Below, in pieces: positions 11,401 to 23,311 of a stretch of DNA of 64,000 nt. The translations under genes and the position numbers were made by a program. Positions within the stretch are counted from its first letter, which is position 1; every line of letters begins with the position of its first letter. The stretch is taken from positions 3,782,001-3,846,000 of the forward strand of contig JAUEDM010000001.1 of assembly GCA_033439685.1 (NCBI GenBank), written 5' to 3'. The DNA comes from Apodospora peruviana. Taxonomy: Eukaryota > Ascomycota > Sordariomycetes > Sordariales > Lasiosphaeriaceae. The notes beneath the pieces are model-generated. The model was given only the letters and a program-made list of their open reading frames with translations. It had not been told where the DNA came from and made no database searches.

Positions 11401-14400
11401 AGGCGTCCTGACCCCTTTTATAATCGATGCCCCCGTCTGCTCGCCAAGTATTATGGGACGCTGGAAAATCCGCCAGCCACACTGGTCATGGGTTTTGGCC
11501 AGGGGGAGAGATAGCTCCCTCGATGCTGTCGGTTGCAAACTTAACGTCGTCCGAATTCCGCGCCGTTGCCAATTTGTTGAAATGGCTAGCACGTATGATT
11601 CCAAGCCGCAACAAGGAGGTGATGCATGGGATAGCCTACTATTCTCGCAGCTTGTCCACTTGGCTTGGTCATGTGGAAAAGAATCGATATAAAATGGAGA
11701 CAAAAGACCAGGCGCCGGACATAAAAGTTACCAAGAACAACAGCAGCAACAACACCGATGACACGGTAGAGGCGCTATAGGGCAGTTTCCACGCGCGTAG
11801 ATTTGCCATTCGGAGCCTCGGAGCAGGCTTTCTTCGGGTTGCCCGCGATCGTCGTGGGTGTGGCATAGCCGGGTATGAGGGTGCTTGTGATGGGATGGTT
11901 GATTGGAGACAGAGTTGTCTGAAAGGTCCAGCTGTTGAATTCGACACCTCCCAGAGAGTTTGTGATAAAACGAGCTACCACAACGAGCAAGGAGAAATCA
12001 CTTGGTCGCTCTCTGGGGCTCCTCCCGTCGTCCACTTCGTCAATGACCCCACCAGCATGCCCTGACTGCGAGGTGAGTGTGGCCCGCCAAGCACGCTACG
12101 CGTCCAGGTACTCGGGTCAGCGCCGGCGCGGGCCAGGTCAAACCCGCCACAGGGCAGCGTCTCACTGTCTGGGAAACTGATTGATGGCAACGGGGGGTGC
12201 CCACGAGCAAAATTACTGGTAAAATGGTCAATATCTGTAGTCTATTCTGTTCCTCATCCGCATGGGTCGTGACGAACATCCGTTGATCGAGGTAAGTGAA
12301 CAAGATGACGGAAAGGGCAGAGAAATAGCACAACGCGAATTGCGGTCCTTGAGGTGGAAGAATGGTAATCAAACCGATTCTGTTCAGACTTGACTGTCAT
12401 TGCCTGTTTGCGGACCACTTTCGATGATTATCGTGACGAACGCAAATTTCTGTGCTCGCCACTCCGCCATCCTGCCGCTCAACATACAGACGCTACCGAC
12501 AGTGGACGTATGCCCTGAAGCTGCGGGCTGGTTCCAGTCGCGCTGGGAAACACCAGAACAGCAACGACCAGGGACGCGACGCGAGAAGGGCACACAACTT
12601 TGGAGCACCACGGTGGAAACAGAAAAGGAATTCAATGTACTCGTATTGGACCGGCGACCTATCTGGGCACAGCACACACTGTGGGCGAGCATGTCACGAA
12701 AGAAAGCAACACCAAGCAATAAAATTACGAACAAGGTAAGGATCACAAACAAGCAGGCACCAAAAGAACACGTCACAAAATTAAGTTGACATCAAGCAAT
12801 AAAATCACGAAGCAAGCAACTGTCAAAAATGTATCATCATGAAGACGCTGCAGGCAATGGACTTCGCCAGGCAGACATAGACAAGTGATGACTGGGAGTT
12901 TGATCTATCACCACTCATTTCTGCCTTGCAAGGCATGGAGGACTAGCCTTAGGGTGACACAGTGGCGGATGATGATGTGAATATGTGACTGGTGATGGTG
13001 GCAGTCGAGATGCTTCTCAGACCCTTACCTTGAAGGTTTCATCATTGAAGCGGACTGGAGAATGTGATGGGAATGTGCCAAAGGAAGCCAAGTTTGAACA
13101 AGCCACAGATTGGTACGCTAGTCAAATGGATGGTCCATCGGGCTGGGATTTGATCATCTCGGAACTGAACTCAGGATCTATGGGAGAGATTCCATCATTT
13201 GATCAGAGGTAATCCAAGACTGGCGAAGGAAAGAAGGAAACAGGAGCAAGTTCGGGGGAGGGAATCGGCGTTTATATACTCGTCAAGGCTGCCCTGTGGG
13301 GCCCTGAACCGTTGGACTGACCGCCTGTCGGATTCTGTCCTGTTGGACGGCGAAGGGGTCCGCCTGACTGACAGAAAAGGGACGGGAGGCTTGTCTTGGG
13401 GACTGGAAGGGGGGAAGGAGCGCGTTGAGTGGGGCGGCCGAGCAGAGCCGCTGAATTTCTCGCGCCCCCCTGGGCTTCTTCCCCTCTACAACACCACTGG
13501 AAGGGATCCTGGAATCGTGGGAGCCGGTAGCAATCAAGCAGGATGAGTCCATATTGCGTCCCTGCAGCTGTATATAGCGAATAGACTTGAGATGTAATTG
13601 TATATGAACCTTCATCGACGACGGCGAGTCACACTTCCGCGGCTTACTGCCCTCTACATCTTTCAACGTGGCTATCGCACGCGTGACCGTGCTTTTGGTG
13701 ACGATCTCGACACTATTGTGACGAATTCATGACAAACTAGCTTCTTCTCCGACAGAAGCATCTTTCGAAACCAGGAAAGCACAATACGCGCTGATTTCAT
13801 TTCCGTGTTACCCATCTTCGTTTTGGCCCTGTTGTCCGCTTGCTCTCTTGTCGAGTCCTTCGTGCTGGCGGCCGTCTCCCCGCATGAGCCACCCCGCTCG
13901 CCTTTTGTCTAGGTGCCATTTTCTCACGCAAGCCACTTCCTCTTGGCAACCTTCTCAGTGGCTTTCTTAAGTTTTGGATCAGTCGTCAGTCGTCTCGCCA
14001 GTCGCCTCGCATTCTGACCTTTCCTGGAGTGCCTTATTACCCCTGGAGCAGTAATTCGATGGTGTTGCCCTGACCTTGGGCACTAAAAGAGGAAACCCGA
14101 CTGACAATGACCTCTTTGGTGTTTATCTAGGACGGACGCTCATGTCGAATACCGAGCGTCGAAACCACCCTTCTACGATTCTTGGACAGAGATTGGACAC
14201 GGTCCACGGCATCGACTCCCGTCTGGTTTCCAGTGGCAGCGAGCACCCACAGCCTGGCTGATCAATACCACAAAACGGACCACACAAATCAGGCCCGACC
14301 AACAAAGTGCCACACGCTATACACTTTCCTCAAGACAGGACTGCCCCTAGAATGGGCTGGCGAGTCTTTTATGACCGGCTAGTGACACCAGACGCCTTGG

Positions 14401-16640
14401 ACAAGGAGAGAGCACTCGTACGCAGCCAACTTCTCGACAATCCACCGGAAGACACAACTACACATGCGTAGGGCATAGATTGGGAATCGGAGAGGAGAAC
14501 AGGAACGTTCGCTGGCATGGTAGCATACATCCACGGCGCCGCGGTATATAACTAGATCTGTCCCTGGCGACTACACGCTGAACTAAGTCAGACTTAGAGT
14601 CCATCACAAGCCAGGCGGTGTTAGGCAAGACGCTGGACCGGCGCTGGAATAAGGATAAACTTTCTACTACTCTTGCTGGGCCATGTTGCAGTTTGAGCTT
14701 GCTATAACGTCTTGCTTCTATTACTGGGTCCATGCGCTTGTGTGGTTGAAGTTGGCTGTTGAGCGCTATATTTTGGAACATCCCTGACTTCATGAACCTT
14801 GACCAGGTTTTGGACGCCTCGTTCTTCCGAATGACGACATAGATTTGTATTTAACGCCTTTTCTCCAAACACAGCCAGGACAGACACAAGGCTGGCGTTA
14901 GCTTCACGGCGCGCGGATTGCTGACATGGATAGCGTTGTGGCTTGAGAAATCTTGAAGGCAATCTCCGACCAGCCCAGAGCTGGATCAGAAATCATTTGC
15001 TTCTTGTGGAACGGTCGTACGCTTTCATGTGCGACACTTGCGTCCACTTCTAACTCCATGGACGTGCCGGGCGCCTGCTTCCATGGCTTCTTAAGTGACC
15101 ACTAGCCTCTGTTCCTCTCCTTGTGACCTTGCCTGGCAAGATCCGCGACATAAGCTCATATCTAATTGCCTCCTCTTCTCCGCCAGAAGTTTTGTCACCT
15201 CCCCGACCGAGCGACCAATCAACGGCGCCTTGTATAGTGTACTGTCCAGTCCGAGAGCGCAAAGATCTATTCACAGTTATCCCGTGCTCTTTTGTGCTGC
15301 TCGGTGCTTATCGACTTAGCCGCCAGCCCGCCACTTTCTAGTTGTATCTTCGAAGGTCCATTTCCGGCATCCCAGCTCTCGCCTAGGCTTCATTTCCCAG
15401 GCTCGTCCGTTGAATGTGTCAAGTAAATATCGGAAGCAGAACTGCGACCGTTATCTGGCGGGAGTGAGGAGGTACTCGAGAGGGAATGTCGGGCTTTAAG
15501 GGGTCGGCTCGACCTAGAAAGAAGATGCACAGATCGTTAGCTTCGGATAAAGCGAACAGGGACGTAAAGCATGGTACCGGCTATGGAAAGAGATGGCAGG
15601 ACTGTCTAGGTACTCACTGTATTGCAAGGGAGACAAAATGAGACCGAAATAACGTCCTTGACAAGCAAGGCTGACGAGGCAGGGACGCGGGCGCAGCCTC
15701 GTCGAAGAGAACGTGGGCTAGGACTCGGACGCGGGGAGTGTTTCTGCCTCGACCAAAAGCAGGTTAGCAAGAGGTCTGGGCGCCGGGAGAAAGCCGAACT
15801 TTCACCCTCCATCCTTTCAAGGCTCGGGTGTTGTGTGCTGTTCCTCAGCAGCCCCGTATGGCACCTAGCAGGCGAAGGGGCGCTAGTTGAAAGTGTTGGT
15901 CCAAGGATGGCAGGCTGCGCACAATTCGGATTCGTGTTCTCGTTGTCTGGTCCAGACGACTTCGGAGACTTAGACTGTGCCTATCGGATCAAGAGAGGCA
16001 TGTTCGAGCTGTTGGCGATTTTGCTGTCATCCCACTTGTTGCTGGTAGCGGGCTTGACCCTCAGCAAGTACATAGTGTCAATCTCTTTGGGGGGTGTGGG
16101 CTCCCAACTAGATGTGGGGAATTACTGAAGGTTTTGCGCTTCCGAAAGGAGAGAAAGAAGGATTTCAGGAGGAGGAGTGTATGAGGTCGTCGCAGCCACG
16201 TCTGCCTCGGCTGCCTTGCGAATCCCCCGGTGGAACGAGAGTCGGATTGGCTGCAGTCGCGGCTGGGGGAGATAGGTTACCCAAGCCCGGAAAATACCTA
16301 CCCAGCTCTAGGTCCCATCAGACGCGGTCACGACTGCACCGAGACCTGATATGATTGGTGCATACGCCATAAAATGATAAAAGAGTGGACCCAGTTCGCG
16401 GTGATAATGCCAAGGAACTGATGGTCCAGGTCAGGCTCCCGCCTTTTGCCTGCCCGGTTGCAAGAATCCGCTGCAATCTTTGCCATGCCTGCCATGCCAG
16501 TCACCATGGCTACCCTGGTTGACTCTGCCTCGAGGCTCCGAACCCCGTCCAGCTGACAGGCCAAGGGTGGACTCTTTTCTCGGGAAACTTCATTTATTAC
16601 TCATTGCCTCCCTTCCAAGAACTTTGGCCTACCAGCACCA
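8498..16640. other. Long gene-free or unrecognised region
   Basis: I can support no gene in these 8 kb. Open frames worth naming are 10347-10676 plus (109 codons, Ala-rich) and several minus-strand frames between 12776 and 11670, some with hydrophobic stretches (for example near the starts at 12776 and 12372). The minus-strand pieces lie in different frames with no clear splice sites between them, so they might be remains of a membrane-protein gene or chance. No tRNA, rRNA or transposase was recognised. Confidence 0.4.
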
Positions 16641-16644
16641 AACA

Positions 16645-16990
16645 CCGGTCCGCCCACTTGTGTGGTTGACTTTTTTACTGACTCAGGAATCGAGCTGGAG
16701 ACAAGCATGATGCAGATGACGAGCAAGCATGGGAGGACGAAGACTCCGCCGATGAGGATCCGGATGATTATTACCCCCCTTCACTGCTCAGTCCGCCCAC
16801 TGATGTGGTTGACCTTTTACTGATGGGATATAGTCGAGACGAAAGCAACCGGAGCGCCTCTTCTCCTTCCAGACCGCAACAGCAGCATTCGGGCGTGGAT
16901 ACCAGTGACAACAGACGGGTCGCTTCCTCCCCTTACAGACCACAGTAGCAACAGAATCTGTGTACACCAGTGACAATGGGCCGAGGTGGC
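16645..16990. repeat. Short degenerate direct repeats
   Basis: A block beginning GTCCGCCCACT and ending GTTGACnTTTTACTGA-like occurs near 16650 and again near 16790. Further on, ACCAGTGACAA recurs three times (about 16898, 16964 and one partial). The copies are diverged. No gene is supported across them. Confidence 0.5.
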
Positions 16991-16999
16991 AACCAGAGC

Positions 17000-18004
17000 T
17001 TGGTTGACCCATGAACACCGCGGTGGCACCGCCAAAAGCATCCACAGTGCACCTCCCACTAATGAGGAGAACGAGCGGCCTGACAACAGCAATCGAGCGG
17101 TGGCACTGCCGAACTCGAACGCTGGCTCTCCCGCATACCTAGAGTCTGGGACGTGCTCACACGCACCGCTCGACTATGAACCGTTGCTCCGGGCTCGGCA
17201 GAGGATTGAAACAGGGTGGAGATGGCCCTACGTCTTGTCGGCCTCCCAGCATGAGTCGAAAAGATTCACCATGCTCTTTGTAAGCGCGACCCCCTACCGA
17301 GTTGCAAATCTGAAGTGCAAAGTCATAGGATCGCGATGCTGTTTGGGTTCATTCCGTCCAAGGATGACGACGTCGCCCCGGCCGACTTTTCGACATGGAA
17401 AAAAATGCACGGTAACAAGCTGTTGAAAGCCCCAAGAGATGCTCAGCGCGAATTCCCTCCGGACCGGCTCAACCTTCCCAAGTTTTCGAGTCACGATGGT
17501 AATCAACCCGGTCGCACAAATGTCCAGAACAGGCTTTAAGAGACTTATAATAACTCCATAACTCCAACTTCCTGGTTCGGCTCCAACAGAACCAGATGTG
17601 TCGACGTCAGCAACAGCGTCGCTGGTACACAAGACTTCTCTGGTCCCTGAACCGTCCAGCTCTGAACCGTCCAGCTCGCAACCGGAGTCCGCCGAGGAAT
17701 GGCCGTTGGTCAACTCATATGACTAGGCGTAGGAAGCACCGAGCGTGGAAAGATCGTTGGACAACTTTTAAGAGCCCTCGCCCAGACCCGCGACAACAAT
17801 TCCGGCAATCGATTCCTTTTGCTAACACTTCTTTCACACAGCAGCTATCCTCCGCAATGAGACGGCGTCACTAACGGCCTTGGCCGGTGCAGCGGCCTTC
17901 AACAAGAACCGGTGGGCATGACCCAATGGTGCGTTAAAAGCCCCCCGGCACTGGGATTGTTCCTGTCGTCCCCTACCATGAAACGCAGGCTGACTGTTCC
18001 TCTC
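17000..18004. other. Unrecognised stretch upstream of the isopropylmalate synthase relic
   Basis: One plus-strand frame covers about 17575-17900 with only a few stops and is Ser/Pro/Glu-rich. It may be part of the same decayed locus or unrelated. A CTGAC branch-like motif and a CTCCAG acceptor-like site end at 18007, just before recognisable homology starts. No separate gene can be supported. Confidence 0.35.
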
Positions 18005-18400
18005 CAGAACGGCGATCAGAGATGGAAGTACGTCCAGATGCTATGCGAGCTGGGCTATAAGAAGATCGAAATGTCCTTCCCGTCAGCCTCACAAACCGAC
18101 TTCGACTTCACAAGACGTTTGGTCGAGACCTCTGGTGCGTACCCGACGATGTCGCTCTCCAGATCCTGTCTGCTTGTCGGGAAGGTATCTGCTTACCATT
18201 AAGATTTGATAGGCGTGCCGTCGAATCTGTCATGGGCTTATGGATCGACGAGACTGAAACAGTCCCTGCCTGGCGGGAGCGAATTGCGCAATGGGTTGCA
18301 GACAATCGTGGAGCTCTACGCCTACCAGAGCGCCAAAAAAACCCATCATTCATATCTACCTCGCCACCAGCGAATGATTCCCGAGGACGCTATCTCCATG
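18005..18400 (+). pseudogene. 2-isopropylmalate synthase relic (N-terminal catalytic part)
   Basis: 2-Isopropylmalate synthase condenses acetyl-CoA with 2-ketoisovalerate in leucine synthesis. The frame from 18008 contains SFPSASQTDFDFTRRLVE, a hallmark of the fungal enzyme's N-terminal TIM barrel. It is followed by VPDDVALQILSACRE, which continues in another frame after a one-base change near 18136, and then by IIHIYLATSE, again in another frame after an A7 run (18335-18341). A TGA stands immediately after that motif, where the family continues. About 100 nt between the second and third blocks may be an old intron. The rest of the enzyme (C-terminal barrel and regulatory domain) is not visible downstream. 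Similarity is from recall, not a search. A functional copy should exist elsewhere, since leucine prototrophy is usual. Confidence 0.75.
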
Positions 18401-20100
18401 TCTCTACCATATACAAAGGGTCAAGTTGTCCAAGCCAGGAAAAGCCAGGAAAAATATCATCATGGAAGAGCAGTCCGACATTGTCGACGACTCACGACAC
18501 CATCGACGCTGTCAATAAGTTGGGCAACTATGAAAGCTCATTCTGGCGTGCACTGGCGGATTGGTTGACCGACTTCAAAAGGAACCAAGGGGGAGCCAAT
18601 TGCCGCCGCGGCCGCTTCATCAAGCAAGACGTTGCCGTATTCGATGCTCTCTTCTTCAGTGTCTCGCGGGGATGATGATGGCATACCATCTCAAGAAGGA
18701 CCGTCCGACTCGTAATTGCAATTTTTCAAGCAGAGGGGACATAGTCAGACAGTGGTGTAGAATGGCAGACAGGCTGGTGCCGAAGACTCTCCTGGAGATA
18801 CTAGTATATAGCCCCGACACCGCCGGGTCCTCCCAAGCATCTTTCTGGCGCCAAGCTCTTCATGACAATCGCTGGAATGAACGTCGCGTCCTCTTAATCC
18901 CAAGGGCAAGGGTCGTCTCATCTTGTTAATTAACATATGTCATTCATTAATTCATTCATTCATCATCATGGCAGACACTGCTGAGATGAGGGAGGGCAGG
19001 GCACATTAGCCGTGATGGGGGAACGAGGATTAGAGTGGCGAACCCGAGGCTGCCTTTCTGTATATATTACCTTATTCATCCACCCTTCTCCATATAACAG
19101 CTACTATTCCGTTTCGTTACAGGCACATTGGTTCCTTTTGTGACGGATGATTAGTACACCTGTGATATACTATGTTCGTACGGCCTGAAGTCATCCTCTG
19201 TGCAAGGCTGCTATGGCCGCATCTCAGCTCTCATGAATGACTGCCAATTGTGTCTCCCCCTTCCACTCTTAGGACAATAAGGCCTTTCCCAAGACAGGAT
19301 GTGAGCGTTCAGTCTACCGTGGAAACACGGACAATGTCCCGCGCCTCTCCGTTGCGCTCATTGTCTCCAGGAAGGCCATACACCCGTAACTTGCATCAAC
19401 CCGAAGGCCCTTGTCTACAAACGTTGTGGGAAGAAACGACTAAGCCATTGGAAACACAACCACACCTTGCGGCCGGCCCAGTACCTGAAAATGGCATGGA
19501 GGGAGAATGGGGGATGGCCAGGGGTCAGTCAGCCTCAGGCCCGTAGCTGGTAGGCGGTTTCAGCCCTGACGAGACTACTCGATACTCTCGACTCTCAGGC
19601 CACCTGGCAGGACAAAGTCAGCCAGCAGCAGACTACCAAGGGACATAGGTAGATAGTCTGACAGCGGCGTCCGCAGTTTCTCTAGCTCAAGTCAACAGTC
19701 ATGCATCGACTATGAGCAACTTAAACAGGATTGAGAATGGCATTCAATTTACAAAATGAGGTGGGGAAGCCAGAAGACATGATAAAAAGGGCAGAAATGT
19801 TTTAATCGTCATGTGTCTTGTTTTTTCAAGAGAAAACTGAATAGACAGGACACGTCCAGGACACAATAACAATTGTATTTTAAGCTGATCCCATCTGAAG
19901 TGTCATGACTTCTGACCTAATCTGTTGGACAGATCCGCAATCTTGATCTCCCATCTGCTCGACAACGACCACGACGCCCGGGGAAAGTGCGGAGGGATTA
20001 AACATACAGGGCAGCATGAGAATTACCACCAATGAATCTCCCTCACCTCGTTCCGGCCAATTTTCTCCAGGGGCTGCGGGCAGACCCGGCGGCCTCGCGC
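18401..20100. other. No supported gene; short CATT microsatellite
   Basis: After the synthase relic I see only short, conflicting open frames. An imperfect ATTC/CATT tract lies at 18941-18971. No continuation of the synthase barrel or C-terminal domain was found in any frame. Confidence 0.4.
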
Positions 20101-20110
20101 TCGCTATTAG

Positions 20111-20871
20111 TTGGCGGTGGACGAGGAGGAGGAGGACGTCGGGGCATACCTCCACCACGCCGATGAGCTCTTCTCCGCCGACAGCGGTATCTTTCTGCAT
20201 ACCAAATTAAGGGGACGTTGGACCGTGGCTTTTTAGCCATTGTTTTCGACATTGGGATTGACCCAAAAGACCCGGCAGCACCGTGGGAGGATAAGGAAGA
20301 ACAACATGGGGCTTTAAAGGCGTGGGAGAAATTGCAGCTGCGTAAGCACCGCATTTCCAATCCTTGACTCAAGACCAGCTTGCATGAAGGAGCAAAGTAT
20401 TCGACGAAAAAGTGCACAAGGTCGGTTGCAAGACCTTGGAAGACCTTAACGGGTATATAAAGGACATGGTTAAGAACTTAAACCCTGGAGATTATCCAGG
20501 CCGAGGAAACAGGGGATTAAAATCTCTATACATTGGCGGGGCATTACCATCACCAGCTTGTCATAATACATCCGTTCGGGGAGGGGAACGAGCGCATATC
20601 GCAGATCATCATAAACGTCCTACTACTCAAGTATGCTGGATATGTTATCCTGATTAGCAGCGACGGGATTGAGAAGGATAATTATCTGAATATCGTCGGG
20701 CGTGGTAAGTAGATCTTTGATGAGGAGGATATAGAGGTTGATTTTTCACAGCAGACTGGCCATTTTGAGTTTGCCCGTTTTGTCTTGGCCAAGTCTCGGT
20801 CTGGGTTGGAGCAAATGTTTTCTGGGCACGGCGTGAAAGAAAGAAGGCTGTTTGAGGCCTGGGTTTCTTGA
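20111..20871 (+). pseudogene. Fic-domain protein relic
   Basis: Fic-domain proteins transfer AMP or related groups to target proteins, using a conserved HPFx(D/E)GNGRxxR loop. At 20569-20604 the sequence reads HPFGEGNERISQ: the catalytic His and the Gly-Asn remain, but the second Gly is Glu and the final Arg is Gln. Upstream segments also look like the N-terminal half of a fungal Fic family (around ADELFSADSGIFLH and NLNPGDYPG), but the frame changes at a T5 run (20230-20234), again near 20400 and near 20545. A TGA falls at 20365-20367 and a TAG follows the Fic core near 20720. The open frame then resumes to a TGA at 20871. The true 5' end is not resolved. With these breaks it cannot make an active enzyme. 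It lies about 0.3 kb from the 3' end of the convergent permease gene. Confidence 0.7.
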
Positions 20872-21180
20872 ACGACGCTCGCCTAAGAGCAAGATATGTG
20901 TGGTGGGCATTTCTCAGCGCCAACTTCTCAGATCCCAATTTCAGCACCAGAGTTTGACGCTCGGCATACTTGGAAAGAGAATTAAGGATGATTTATAGCG
21001 CTGGGGAATTGGGAACAATGCACATGGACCAAAAACTTCAACTTGGGGTGCTGCTACAACAGCAGAAAAGCATGCAAAAGCATGTATTTGACCCGGTTAT
21101 TCTCCCAACTGGCAATATATATGCAGCAAATTTGCCCCCTATCACAACCCTACAATATCGACCGCAATCTGGTCTACCAC

Positions 21181-23311
21181 TCAAACCCCGATGGCCATCT
21201 CGAACCCACTTTGCGTCGTTGCCTGAGCCCGTGGTCCGATATAATAATGCCTTCCATGTGTGAGCCAGAGCCCGATTGCAAAGATCAGCACGAATATAAA
21301 AACCACGGTGGCGTAGTTCATCTATATTATACACCATCGGTTAGCATTCAGCATGCGTCGAGTGAACAAACGGATGGATAATAGGAGAGGGAATCATGGA
21401 TATAAAGTAAGGCGAATATGGCATGTGGATATGACGAGAAGGGGTGCAACTTACGTTCTCGGGCGTTACTGGCAGCGTGGTTGGGAAGAAGAAGATTACC
21501 GCCATGAAGCCGTTCCACGTAACCGCCCAGATGTTGATCGCCGTACTGAACTTCCCCAAGTGCCACGGCCCCCTCTCAAACCTGCCGTACGCCATCTTGC
21601 AGACAAGAGGGATTATGTACGACAGGTTGAGAGCGACGGTGCAGACGTTGAACACTGCACCGATGGCCGTGGCACTTGCTAGGCCGAGGAGGTTCACCGT
21701 GATCTCCATGACGGCGTAAACCCACACGGCCGCGATTGGGGTTTGCGACCGCTTTGAGATGCGGCGCCACACGCGCGACAGGGGGAGGAGGTCGTCCCGC
21801 GCCAGCGCGAAGACGGTACGACTGCCGGACTGAATTCCGGGAATGGCGACGAGATTCATGACGACGAAGCCGCAAAGGGTGAAGAAGATGGCGGGGCCGC
21901 GGCCCATGGCGTTGAAGAACAGCTGGGCAACCTATATACCGTTGTGTCAGTGCCGTATTACCGATCTGCGTACGAGGTTGACTTACGGGCTGGCCGCTTG
22001 GGCTCTTTAGCAGTTCGACCGGGTCTCCCATGCATAGGACGAGCACCAAGTTGAAGAGGAGCCCAACCACATATGTGAATGTGGTGGCATTGGCAATGGC
22101 CTTGGGAACAATGCGGGATGGGTCTTTGGCTTCCTCAGCAATTCTGTTTCAGGCGTCAGCTACGCGTCTCTCTTCGTCTGTTCCATATGTGATGGTCAGC
22201 ACACTTACCGGGCGGTACTATCTGCACTAGTCATAATCCATGCTGGCGTCAGGCATCCGAAGAGAAAGGCAAACCCAGATGGTTGCCAGCCGGAGGTGGG
22301 TTGAAAGTCGGTGAAGACATATTCGAATGTGTGTTTATTCTTTTGCTGAGCCAGCAGGCATGCACAAGCACCGACAAAGACACTGACATGGAAGACGACG
22401 TAGCCATTGGCAAGGCGATTCAGCCAAACAGTTGGGAGGGTATTGATGGTTGCGTGAACGATAACAAGCAGCGCCATAATTGCAACCACATGGTTGCTGG
22501 TAGGGACGAATGAGAAGTTGGACATGATTGAAATTGCAGCCAGAAGCATCTGGCTAGACGCGTACTCAGTGGCCGCGCTGCCAGTGACCGTGCCAACAAG
22601 GTTGACATAACCTGTACGCCCATTTTCAGTCCCAAACTGTTTTGGAGTTGGCATAGTAGAATTTACCGGCAATCCAGCACAAGATCGGAACCTGTTCCTC
22701 TGGGGCCAGGAACTTCAGGGTGAAGTACATGGCACCCGAACTAGGATAAGCAGAGGCAATCTCGGCGATGCTGAGGGCCAACGCCCAGGCGCCAGCACCT
22801 CCGATGATCCAGCTCCACATGATGGCGGCGGCACCACCAGCTTGGAGACCGTAGATCCATGTGGACATGAGAGAGCCATAGACTCCAGAAATGCTCATAG
22901 CAAAACTGAAGCTCGACCATTTCGAGAATTCGCGCTTGAAGACCTGTTCAATGTTGATTAGGATCAGGTGTTACAATGAGAGCAGCTTGGACTTACGGGT
23001 GTGTATCCCAGAGCCTCCAAGGTCTTGTCTGCATCCTCGCTGGTTGACGGCGCTGGCGGCGTAGATTCGCCCGCGTCCAGTGCGGTGGGTGTCTCGAGGA
23101 CAGCAGGTGACTTCTCAGCTCTGCTGGAAGCCATCGAACTTGGACTGACGCTGATGTTGTGGCTACTGCTGGCTGTGTCCGAGCTTAGAGGGCACTCTGA
23201 GCCATCTGTGGCCTCGGGTGTGATTGTTGTCTCAGAGGCCAACGGCGGCATTTTGTACCAGACGTACACCTCACCGCTTGGATGGGGACGAGAGGGCCGA
23301 GCTGCATTCAT
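21181..23311 (-). CDS. APC-superfamily amino acid/GABA/choline-type permease
   Basis: This is a plasma-membrane or vacuolar transporter of the amino acid-polyamine-organocation superfamily. Six exons join in frame: 23311-22997, 22943-22667, 22611-22209, 22143-21987, 21931-21455 and 21321-21181, giving 589 residues. All introns (53-133 nt) have GTAAGT or GTAAAT donors and AG acceptors; the first holds CTAATC and the last GCTAAC as branch points. The first 105 residues are hydrophilic and Ser/Pro/Glu-rich, longer than usual, so translation might start at the second Met (residue 21). Then follow about 12 membrane segments. The first repeat carries SIAEIASAYPSSGAMYF, typical of fungal GABA/choline/polyamine permeases, and IPGIQSGSRTVFALARDD is the matching helix-8 region. 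The substrate cannot be told from sequence. No catabolic gene is adjacent. Confidence 0.9.

Noticed and set aside
16978..17015. Peptide GGNQSLVDP, resembling the DGNQSLVDPM motif of isopropylmalate synthase about 1 kb before the relic
   Set aside because: It falls in a field of short degenerate repeats sharing GGTTGAC, is out of frame after DP, and the gap to the relic is too long for a normal intron. Chance is more likely, though an insertion cannot be excluded.
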